Source: a virus. Taken from it: 45,996 nt of DNA. A program made the translations under genes and the position numbers. The stretch is from positions 1 to 45,996 of IMG/VR virus record IMGVR_UViG_3300025122_000030; one strand, given 5' to 3'. Position 1 is the stretch's first letter. Every line of letters begins with the position of its first letter. Under the pieces are notes generated by a model that was not told where the DNA came from, did not search any database, and was given only the letters and a program-made list of their open reading frames with translations. Of the stretch, positions 36,140 to 44,400 are shown one piece after another.

Positions 36140-37283
36140 CTGAAATCTCCTGTTCTTCTTCATAAGGTTCATAAAAATCTTCCGCGCTTCCGTCGCGTCG
36201 ATCAAATCGCTGAATAACTTCTTCATCCATTAGACGTATGACTTGCTCTCTAAATTCATTATCAGTTTGAATAAGCTCTGTCCATTTTGACGGTTGAAAC
36301 TTCTTTGTATAACCTCCGGGCGTTTCTAAGGTATACCATGCACCCTTGGAAGTAAGATACTCCGATGTTTTAATAGCGTCAAACCAGCTTTCTTCGTCGC
36401 GGATACCAACCTCGTCGGTACCCCACATGATGCGGAAGGCACAATTTCTTCCCTGTGTTCCGAAGCGGGACTTTTCCAATCGAATCTTAACTTCTGATCC
36501 AATACGGAAACCTTTATCATCCGTTACAAACGCACTCTTGGCTTTGCGGCCGGTGAGCCAGATTCGCAATGAATAAGAATAGTGCATCGCTTTTCCACCG
36601 GGTGTCATGTACGGCGTAGTCATCGCTGTGATATGAGCCATCGGCCCACTCGTGATGTTGGTCTTAAGCTGATTAAGAACCAAGAAGGTTGCTTGCTTGT
36701 CTGCAATCGGAAGAGTAAGCTTTGACATACCCTTCGCCAGAATGCGCGCCTTCATTGCCATCGAAGATTGAGGATTAAAGTCGCCCTCAACATCCGAAAC
36801 GGCAGGCGTGAATGCAAGTGAGTCCCAAATCAACAGCAGCTTTTCATCCGTTGCCGCCAATAGTTCTTCAATTGTTTCTAAAACGAACTCGACAGACGAT
36901 GCCTGGATGTACATTAAGCGCTCTAGGTCGCATCCTGCGGCCTCCAAAAAAGCTGGGTCGATGGCTGACTCGGAATCAAAATATACGACGAGCTTATCCT
37001 GTTTCTGGGCGTTGGCTGCGATCTGTGCTGCCATGTAAGATTTGCCTGTAGATGTTAGTCCTGCAATCTCTGTGGTCTTGCCGACAGGAATGCCTCCCAT
37101 CTGGCCTTTACATATAATACTGTCAAGCCAACGAGATCCTGTGGGGATCCATTCCTTGACTTCGGTGGGGTTATCCCCTGTAAGATCGTGTGCGACATTT
37201 CTGCCCGCTTTCTTATTTACAAGAGTCATTAGATCTTGCATAGATACACGACCAGCTTTGGTTTGTTTTGCCTTTCTTGGCAT
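36132..37283 (-). CDS. RecA/UvsX-like recombinase
   Basis: 383 residues. Walker A GLTSTGKS (75-82), YFDSESAIDP, Walker B LLLIWDSLAF, and the loop L2-type region FLVLNQLKTNI with GGKAMHYSYSLRIWL (RecA: GGNALKFYASVRLDI). It binds ssDNA and catalyses strand exchange for recombination-dependent replication and repair. The acidic C-terminal tail (DFYEPYEEEQEISDE) is RecA-like. SD AAGGAAGG. Follows the ssDNA-binding protein gene, its functional partner. Confidence 0.93.
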   Translation of the reverse strand: MPRKAKQTKAGRVSMQDLMTLVNKKAGRNVAHDLTGDNPTEVKEWIPTGSRWLDSIICKGQMGGIPVGKTTEIAGLTSTGKSYMAAQIAANAQKQDKLVVYFDSESAIDPAFLEAAGCDLERLMYIQASSVEFVLETIEELLAATDEKLLLIWDSLAFTPAVSDVEGDFNPQSSMAMKARILAKGMSKLTLPIADKQATFLVLNQLKTNITSGPMAHITAMTTPYMTPGGKAMHYSYSLRIWLTGRKAKSAFVTDDKGFRIGSEVKIRLEKSRFGTQGRNCAFRIMWGTDEVGIRDEESWFDAIKTSEYLTSKGAWYTLETPGGYTKKFQPSKWTELIQTDNEFREQVIRLMDEEVIQRFDRRDGSAEDFYEPYEEEQEISDE

Positions 37284-37313
37284 TTTGCCTTCCTTTGTTT
37301 CTAATTAATAGGG

Positions 37314-37337
37314 TGGCAGACTTTGCCCGGTCTGCCA
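37314..37337 (-). other. Stable hairpin between the ssDNA-binding and recombinase genes
   Basis: Perfect 8-bp arms TGGCAGAC/GTCTGCCA with an 8-nt loop lie in the 65-bp gap just after the ssDNA-binding protein stop. No T-run follows, so it is probably an mRNA-stability or partial-termination element rather than an efficient terminator. Confidence 0.55.
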
Positions 37338-37348
37338 GCGGGGCGAGC

Positions 37349-38116
37349 CTAGCCTGCTACCAACTCATTAAATGCACGGTCGACGTCAGTGGCATCGGTC
37401 GTGCTATATTTGGTAGTCTCGCGTGAGCGCGACTCAGCGGATCCGTCTCCGGCAAGCTGCTCGTCGAGAATAGCGTCTACCTGCTCTGAACTAAGTCGTT
37501 CAAATAGACCGTCAAAGTCAGGCATGCCATCAAGGAGGGCGGGGATGGCTTCAGTATCCTCAAGCAATGTTGAGGTGTTACGACGCATTTTCAGGCTCGT
37601 CTGGGGGTAGGCACCGGGTTTCGTGGGCTTCGTATAGGTAAGAGTAATATCTGTACCCTCCTGAACGTCTGTGACGTCCCCATATTCCGGGTCCAAAATG
37701 TAGCCAAGAAGAAGTTCGTATGCGGTCTTACCATAGCCGTATACCTTAATTCCCTCGTCTTCTCGACCACGCACAACGACAGGGCTGAAATAGCGAGTGC
37801 GTACAAAGAGTGACTTTGCAAGCTTCTTGCTTTCCTCGTCGTTGGTTTCGCTTCCTTCGCGCCAAAGCTTGGAAGCGAATTCGCAAATCGGACAGTTCTC
37901 TCCATAGTTCCGCTTGGGACAGAGGACACCGCCTCTGTGATCACCTACGTTATAATGAAAGAACATTTCCTTCAATGGATCTCCGTCGTTAGTTGGAATG
38001 ATCCGAATGTCGGTGTCTCCCTCGTCTGGCTTGAACCAAACAGAGTTAGAATCACCCTTGTTTTCACCGCGCAAAGTTGCGAGCTTGCGGCGCATAAGCT
38101 CCATATCAATTGACAT
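37349..38116 (-). CDS. Single-stranded DNA-binding protein (T4 gp32-like)
   Basis: 255 residues. Short basic N-terminal segment (MSIDMELMRRKLATLR), then an OB-fold core with a zinc site arranged like gp32: His54, Cys66, Cys75 and Cys78 (FFHYN and LCPKRNYGENCPICEF; T4 uses H64, C77, C87, C90). The C-terminal part is acidic and Ser/Thr-rich. It coats ssDNA at the fork and helps the recombinase. SD GGAGAAATTGAAT. Its promoter overlaps the end of the tubulin-like gene. Confidence 0.85.
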   Translation of the reverse strand: MSIDMELMRRKLATLRGENKGDSNSVWFKPDEGDTDIRIIPTNDGDPLKEMFFHYNVGDHRGGVLCPKRNYGENCPICEFASKLWREGSETNDEESKKLAKSLFVRTRYFSPVVVRGREDEGIKVYGYGKTAYELLLGYILDPEYGDVTDVQEGTDITLTYTKPTKPGAYPQTSLKMRRNTSTLLEDTEAIPALLDGMPDFDGLFERLSSEQVDAILDEQLAGDGSAESRSRETTKYSTTDATDVDRAFNELVAG

Positions 38117-38142
38117 TATTCAATTTCTCCTTTTGTGAATAA

Positions 38143-38171
38143 AGTATATCACTCTTGCTCAAGATTGTCAA
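38143..38171 (-). promoter_or_regulatory. Sigma-70 promoter for the ssDNA-binding protein gene
   Basis: TTGACA (38166-38171), 17 bp, TATACT (38143-38148). The -35 and spacer coincide with the last codons of the tubulin-like gene (ending LDNLEQE). Predicted start about 38136, leader about 20 nt. Confidence 0.8.
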
Positions 38172-39012
38172 GAGTTTTTTGTTGTTGTACTACGTTTGTG
38201 TGGGCAACGCAGAACCCAAAATCATTGTGTTCAGTCTCGTAAATGGCATACGAGATTTTTTTGTAAGCATTCTTTGGCTTTTCTTTTAGCATATCAACTA
38301 GCTTCTTATGTAGACCGCCTTCGGTCTCCATTCGTTTCTCATTTATACATATATAATAACATAGCTCTCGGGACTTGTCAAGGTTAAAAAGCCATTTTTC
38401 TTCTAAATTTTCTATATCGAGCATTCCAATTGTTCGGATGCGATTAACGGCTGCTGGCCTTGAAATCTGACCGATTTCGGGATCAGTAAATTCAAAGAAG
38501 TTCAAGTAATGGACTGTAGAAAAAATTGACTCGTTGAGAACATTGAAATAGGTTTTAATTGGTACCTCTCCCAGAACCTTTTCTAAGTGAAGATTGGAGA
38601 TAAAGGTTATTGATTTGAATAAGCCTGAGCGCGCGTATTCTTGGAGCACTCCGAATGTGACATTCTCTAATAACTGTGCGTTCTCTGTTAGTAGCTCAGT
38701 GTCGGGCTTAATATAAAACAAATCAATTTTTCGATCTCTGATTTGCTCTAAAATTCCTAAAGTATAATTGGAGCTTTCACTGGCTCCGGTAATAAAAACT
38801 TGAACCCGATCTTTTACACCTGAGAAAAAGTTTTTAAGGTCTGGAATATTTTCTTCGTATTCTTCTGCGCTATTGTAGTTTTTAATCTTAAATTCTTTTT
38901 TGGTATTCTTAAAAACTTTACTGTTTAAAAGAAAAATATCATAATTTTCAATAGACGAAAACTTTTCTGCGATTGCTGATGCGGCATTACCAATACCAAT
39001 GATTGAGATCAT
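38149..39012 (-). CDS. Diverged tubulin/FtsZ-superfamily-like protein
   Basis: 287 residues. The layout follows FtsZ: an N-terminal IIGIGNAASAIAEKFS (FtsZ I-G-V-G-G-x-G-x-N), a middle VQVFITGASESSNYTLG at about 71-87 where FtsZ has the G-G-G-T-G-(S/T)-G loop, then DLFYIKPDTELL and GVLQEYARSGLFKSITFISN (FtsZ: L-V-I-P-N) followed by VLNESIFSTVHYLNFFEF. The tubulin-signature glycines are not conserved (TGASES), so GTP binding is uncertain. Tubulin-like proteins such as PhuZ form phage DNA-positioning spindles; similarity here is only by pattern. Other Rossmann-type proteins are possible. It carries an internal promoter near the C-terminal third. Confidence 0.45.
   Translation of the reverse strand: MISIIGIGNAASAIAEKFSSIENYDIFLLNSKVFKNTKKEFKIKNYNSAEEYEENIPDLKNFFSGVKDRVQVFITGASESSNYTLGILEQIRDRKIDLFYIKPDTELLTENAQLLENVTFGVLQEYARSGLFKSITFISNLHLEKVLGEVPIKTYFNVLNESIFSTVHYLNFFEFTDPEIGQISRPAAVNRIRTIGMLDIENLEEKWLFNLDKSRELCYYICINEKRMETEGGLHKKLVDMLKEKPKNAYKKISYAIYETEHNDFGFCVAHTNVVQQQKTLDNLEQE
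38353..38381 (-). promoter_or_regulatory. Internal promoter in the tubulin-like gene
   Basis: TTGACA (38376-38381), 17 bp, TATTAT (38353-38358) with TGT before it, on the minus strand. It lies upstream of an in-frame ATG (METEGGLHKK) preceded by GAGAAACGA, so a 60-residue C-terminal product is possible. It may equally serve the ssDNA-binding protein gene downstream. Confidence 0.5.
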
Positions 39013-40193
39013 AACTTAAGCTCCTCTAGATCATAATAATTTTTACCGACATTTAGATTAACTAAATAATTAGCCAGTTGGTTTTCTGAAAAAAGTTTTT
39101 TAATTTCAGGTATTAATTCTCTTTCGTCATCAGCTAAATCAATGATAATTTCATCGTGAACAATATGAGAAATAAACGATTTTTTATCCTCTAAAAATTT
39201 ATCAATCTCAACTGCCCTTTCTAATACTATATCGGCGGTCGTGCTTTGAATTAAATAGTTGAGGGCTTTTTTTGAATCTACTCTTATCTTTCGTTTAAAT
39301 GGGGTCGTTACATGCGTTCCGCTATACCACTCACTAAGCAATGCTTGCCGGTGATAAATCGCAAATTCATCATCGTTTGAATCATAGTTATAAAGCCACG
39401 CAAAAAATCTTATCTTCGCGTCCTCTCTAGTCAGTTCGTCTTCAATAAGATTCTTAATATGCCACTGGTGAACGTCTTCTAGCGGCTGCTCTTCACCAGT
39501 CAAAGCAATGAAGGTGCGCACCTCTGCAGCATTATAGTCTAGTGATAAAAACCAGTCATTATGAGGTTTTAGTAGTTTGCGAAAGTCTCTCTTAAGAGTG
39601 AGGGCTGGAAAAGATTCTGACCGAGTAGTGAGCCTTCCTGTGATTGTTCCGAAGAGGTTATAATCGATAAACCGTGGGCCCTCTAACAAGAGGTTGGCCC
39701 TTGCTCGATTAATAGAAGAATAGTATAATTCTTTACATCCTTCATTGTTCAAATTTAATTTTTGATATTTGATCTTGAACAACAATTTCTGTACTGCGTC
39801 TAAATGAGCATAATTTTGGGGCTCTTCAAAGTTTTCAAATACGTGCTCTGTGATCTTATTTTTGATCTCGCAAAACTGCTTTAAAAAATCTTCTGGGACC
39901 AAATCAAAAATACAATGATCATACATATTAACCTTGGCTATTTTAAACGATTTTATATATGCTCGCAATCGTTTTTGGATTCGCAATAATTCAGACTCTA
40001 GTTCTGTCGGGCACGCATTGTTTAAGTCAAGACCTTCACAGAAAAGCCAAGCATATTTAATAGTGGGGTCGGTGATGGAGCCGCCATATTTCCATGTCTT
40101 GCTTAAATTCTCTGGAAAATCATCATAATATAATTTACCGCCTGAGTAGACACCGATACATTCTGATTTATCGTCAATGGTTTGGAAGATCAA
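39009..40193 (-). CDS. Compact family A DNA polymerase (PolA-like polymerase domain)
   Basis: 394 residues. Motif A SLDYNAAEVRTFIALTGE, TGRLTTRSESFPAL preceding it, motif B-like REDAKIRFFAWLYNY, and motif C HIVHDEIIIDL (HDE) are present, in the order of PolA. The protein has neither a 5' nuclease nor a proofreading 3'-5' exonuclease domain, and the N-terminal half (about 150 residues) is not recognised. Most phage family A polymerases are 600-700 residues, so this is very short. A separate DnaE polymerase is encoded. Possible role in gap filling, or the main polymerase with partner proteins. Overlaps the gene upstream by 4 bp. Confidence 0.88.
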   Translation of the reverse strand: MIFQTIDDKSECIGVYSGGKLYYDDFPENLSKTWKYGGSITDPTIKYAWLFCEGLDLNNACPTELESELLRIQKRLRAYIKSFKIAKVNMYDHCIFDLVPEDFLKQFCEIKNKITEHVFENFEEPQNYAHLDAVQKLLFKIKYQKLNLNNEGCKELYYSSINRARANLLLEGPRFIDYNLFGTITGRLTTRSESFPALTLKRDFRKLLKPHNDWFLSLDYNAAEVRTFIALTGEEQPLEDVHQWHIKNLIEDELTREDAKIRFFAWLYNYDSNDDEFAIYHRQALLSEWYSGTHVTTPFKRKIRVDSKKALNYLIQSTTADIVLERAVEIDKFLEDKKSFISHIVHDEIIIDLADDERELIPEIKKLFSENQLANYLVNLNVGKNYYDLEELKL

Positions 40194-41404
40194 CTGTTTT
40201 CCGCTTGGGCCGCAAGAGCTTTTACCTGTTTATTAATATAACTCAAAGAACCATTATAGTCAAATGTTTTATTTAAAATCTGCTCAAAAATTGTGAGAGC
40301 GAGCAGTGTTCCTGCTCCAAGTTGTACCGCCAAACATTCATCAATAAGTCTTTTTTGCTCTTCTGTGCTGAATCGCGACTCTTCTTCTAAAAATCTAATT
40401 TGCAAATATTTCTTTAAAAAATAAGAATTTGGAAATCCTTCTTCTAATTCAAATAATTGATAGGAGTCTGACTTGATATATTTTGGATGAACCATATTGT
40501 TCTCACACACCATAGGACGGATAATAGTGTCTTTTCGTACTTTATTATATATTTTTAAAAGATCTTGTGCAAATCTGTCATAATAACGGAAATGTACATA
40601 AGTAAATTGATTTAACAAGACAAGATCCGGAGTGGGGACATTGTATGTTTTTCCATATTCTCGCATTATTATAGAATCAATATCAGCCACTATTCTCCAG
40701 GGTGCATTTAAGTCTATCATGAATCCATAAGAATTGCAAGCATTAACATAAAACTCAAAATTCACACTGTTGACAAAATCCTTTGCTTTTTCGTCGTCAT
40801 TTTCATAGCTTAAATCTGCTATCTCTATTGCAAACCCACTACAATTAATTGGGCATAAACGACTTTTTATATAGGCAGTCTTAGTTAAAGGGTAATTTAG
40901 CGCACCATCCTTGATCACATTTAAAAGACTCTCCATAAACCCTTCAAAATTCATAACATCTATTTTTCTATTTCTAAATTGAGTCTCTAGTGCGTCGGCA
41001 AAAATATCTAAATAAGCATCGTAACGAAAATTTGGATCAAGATATGCTTTATAAACTTTAATATTAGATAGGAATGGATCATTCGGAGAAATTTTACCAA
41101 TAGCCGCAGATTTTTCAAATTGATTGGCGAACTCATTAAATACGTCTACAACAAAATTCATAGCTTCCATATTAGCCGAAGGCTCTAGTAAATATTTAGG
41201 AGAAATTTTCTTTAAAAATTGTTGGTTTCTTATCTCGATAGGAATATACTTACGCCCTACTCGTCCAAAAAGAAATTTTTCACCTATATTAAAATCTACA
41301 ATATGACGCGGCTTCGCGCTTTTAAATAAAGCGCGGTACCATGCTCTTTTATAGAACAAGTCTAAAGTACCTTCATCGTTGTTTTCTGCAAAAAAATCTG
41401 ACAT
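40190..41404 (-). CDS. Hypothetical protein, 404 aa, likely virion-associated
   Basis: Start set at ATG 41404 (MSDFFAENNDEGTLDLFYKR) after GAGGATAGTTTA. The longer open frame overlaps the hub gene and carries GC-rich codons unlike the rest. The body is AT-rich, with YKRAWYRALFKSAKPRHIVD and FEFYVNACNSYGFMIDLNAP. No 3'-5' exonuclease motifs (D-x-E, then N-x-x-x-D) are found, so it is not the missing half of the PolA, although it abuts it with an ATGA overlap. It follows the hub gene, so a tail or baseplate role is possible. Confidence 0.65.
   Translation of the reverse strand: MSDFFAENNDEGTLDLFYKRAWYRALFKSAKPRHIVDFNIGEKFLFGRVGRKYIPIEIRNQQFLKKISPKYLLEPSANMEAMNFVVDVFNEFANQFEKSAAIGKISPNDPFLSNIKVYKAYLDPNFRYDAYLDIFADALETQFRNRKIDVMNFEGFMESLLNVIKDGALNYPLTKTAYIKSRLCPINCSGFAIEIADLSYENDDEKAKDFVNSVNFEFYVNACNSYGFMIDLNAPWRIVADIDSIIMREYGKTYNVPTPDLVLLNQFTYVHFRYYDRFAQDLLKIYNKVRKDTIIRPMVCENNMVHPKYIKSDSYQLFELEEGFPNSYFLKKYLQIRFLEEESRFSTEEQKRLIDECLAVQLGAGTLLALTIFEQILNKTFDYNGSLSYINKQVKALAAQAENS
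40235..40263 (-). promoter_or_regulatory. Promoter for the compact PolA gene
   Basis: TTGACT (40258-40263), 17 bp, TATATT (40235-40240), inside the last codons of the upstream gene (TFDYNGSLSYINK). One -35 mismatch. Predicted start near 40228. Confidence 0.65.
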
Positions 41405-41429
41405 TAAACTATCCTCATAGAAGTGCCCC

Positions 41430-44400
41430 TTAGAGGCCAGCGGCGAGGCGCGTGGATCCAGCGGTCGGGGTCGGGGCTGGTGCCGCTGTCGCGACATTAT
41501 CGGGCGGACGGGTGGCTAGCTCCTTGGTGATGGTTGCGCCGGCTGTGATTTCGCCGGCTGCAGATCTGCGGTGGTCTCCATAAGTTGTACACTTGGCGCC
41601 CTCCTTCTTTGGCGCCGGCTTCTCTTGCTGTTTTGGATCAAGCTCTGCGACCCACTTTGCAAAAACTCTAGTACTGGCTTGGCCTGCTCCAAATAAGTGT
41701 TCCGATCTATAAATCATATAATATCCTCCAATTCCAAAATTTGTTAAATTCAAAGGATCATTTGGATCTGCTGTCCAATTTGGCGCAAATCCTTTAGGAT
41801 CTATATAAATATAGCATCCGGGAAACGTTTTTGGGCTTGCAAAACATTCAATCTCGGCATCATATTGAATCCTTAATTGATCTAAGCCTCCCCATCCATC
41901 TTGCTCATATCTCACTTCTGCTAGCCCTTTTGAATCAGTCTTGGTAAGTTTAATATCTTTAATGAGGCCTCTGTCTCTTCCCAATAAGTAATGAAAAATA
42001 CCATTATTTTCATCTATCTCTTTGTCGCCTGTCATTAAATTCGTTGGTTTCGTTCTTCCAGCAAAATAAACGAAATAGTTCATTTCGGATTCTACGCCGG
42101 CGCCGGGGGCGGGTGACTCTCTATCGCCTGAGATGTTTAATATTGAACCGTTAAATGGGGGCCCGAGGGTATCGCCATGTTTCCACCAACCTAAGTTGCA
42201 TCGCTTGTAGTCTGTGTTTTCTTTGTTGTCGCTGGCTCTTCCTAAAGCATATGTAATCTCATCTTCACCTTCTGTTTCAGGATAAGAAGTTACAACTGAT
42301 TGGTTAACTCGGATTTTTTGGTTTATCTTCACTTTAAAACAACTTTTATTATTTAAAAATTCTTTTACCAAGTGATTAAATAAATCATTTAAAAACTTAG
42401 TTAAAGAATACATTGTCTCTTCTTTCTTTAGCATTCTTTCTGTTAGCCATTCAATAAAATATTTTACCGAGATAGGAATATCTCCAAAATTAACAAAGAA
42501 TGCCGTACTCCGACTTCCTTGATCGACAAACTCAACGGGCCCCAATAAAATCCTTAATTTTTTAAAGGCTATTTGTTGATTTAATAGTTTTGCTTTTTCA
42601 ATCGCCAGATCGCAAGGATCAAAAATCTGAACGGTCCCTAATTTGTCCTTCGCGAGTTCGTCTATTTTGCCGGGCAATCCTTCCAAGGCTTTGCCAATAT
42701 CATGTAAAATTGTATCAATTAAATCACTCACGTAAAAAAATCCTAAACTATAGTTATCTGGATTATCAACGAACAATGCTGCACTGAATGTAGATCCCGG
42801 AAGGCTTGATGCTGCAGCTTCTCGAAAATCCAAAGTATTCATCGCTTCTGTAACCGCAGTCTTTAATCTAGCGTCATTTTCTGAACTAGTTAGGGGGCGG
42901 CTATAACTAGTAGATGGTGTATGAAGTGGCCCTTGTGATTGAAATGCCTGAATTTCTGAATAAGGCATATTTAGGTAATATATTTTGCTATTGTCATCAG
43001 TCATTAATGATTGAATTAAATTTTGAAGCATTAAACTTTTCTCTGCTGCAACTGCATCAATATGTAGTTTTTTGAGTGTTGCGAGTTGATCATCATCACA
43101 ATTTCTAGTAAAGTTATCAACTTGTAATTTTCTTTTAATTTGTTTTTCTGTTATCGCAGCCTCGGCAAATATATTAAATCCCTGTTGGTCAAAATAATCT
43201 TCAATATAAGCGAGATAATTAATTATAAAATTAACTCTCCCCATATCATCTAATTCAAATTCATGAACAGTGGGGGTTAAATTTAAAGTTACAAACGAAT
43301 TATATAAAGCATCTTTGACTGCTAAGCTGGAGGCACTTGCCCCTTTTGGCTCAGCCCAACCCACCACGGCTTTTAATCTAAAGTTTAATTTTGAATTTTC
43401 TTCATTCTCTTTGTAAACTTCCTGAGCTTGCTTAGAATCACTACAGGCTTTTTTTTGGGAGCCCCCTGTTTTAAGCGCTAAGTCTGCATATCTCCATCCG
43501 CCGCGGTCGAGTAATAATTCATCAAATGAATTCGCAAAGATTTTTAATTTTCCTTTAATGCTTTTTTTAATAGCAAACGGATTGGATCCCTCATATGTAA
43601 ATGAAAAATCTTTGACCCCTACCCCAAATCCTCTTTTAGCTTTCTTGTGCAACGCATCTTCAAGTTTTGTGGGCCACAAGCTCCCAGCATTAGATTCAAA
43701 TTTAATTTCTTGTTGCCATTCGGTACCATCTTCGTTTCGATTAATCTTATATAACCGAATCATCGGTTGCAAATGAGAAAGCTCACTAGTTGAAATATCA
43801 AAAAAGGCCTTCATTTTAGAATCTAATGTGAGACGATTCAAAAAACCAAAAGGATCTCCATCTACTAAAAGCGTTGCGTTCGCTTCTCGTTTGTCTGGGT
43901 TTGTCTCGGTGGTTTTATATGGCAATCGCTTTTGTCCCCCTTGGGGGGCGCCCTTCTTCGGGGCATCGGGGCTATCGAGATTCTCTTTTTTCCATTTAGC
44001 TAATTGCCCGACATAGGACAACAAATAACATTGCTCTTGAAAAAGCATTCTTTCTTTATTTTGACTGTATGAGAGAGTCAGAGGGCGCCGAGCATCACGA
44101 ATTGCCGCCAGGGCCTTTTCTATAGCACTTGGGGTTAACTCTGGAAAATCAAGCGCTTGGAGTCCTTTGCAGCCCTTGGAAGCGCCCTTGGCCGACTTCG
44201 TGCCCTGGGCGGCCCCCAAGCCGAAAATTGCGTGCGCGCCGAGCGCTCCGGCCAGGAATTGCTTTATCGGTTGTTCGGTCGTGGTCGCAGCTGTTTCGGT
44301 ACCGGTCTCGGCACAGCCGGCAAGTTCGCCCCCAAGTGCGTCGACCAATTCTTGGACTCGCTTGTGCTGCTTTTCAACAAATTCCTTTCCCGCTTCAACA

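Noticed and set aside
37100-37125. TTGACAGTATTAT inside the recombinase gene as a promoter
   Set aside because: The TATTAT is immediately adjacent to the -35-like box, far closer than 16-18 bp, and nothing -10-like lies at the right distance.
40190-41404. Upstream gene as the missing exonuclease half of a split DNA polymerase
   Set aside because: No D-x-E, N-x-x-x-(F/Y)-D or Y-x-x-x-D exonuclease motifs were found; its composition is that of a structural-type protein. Kept as hypothetical.
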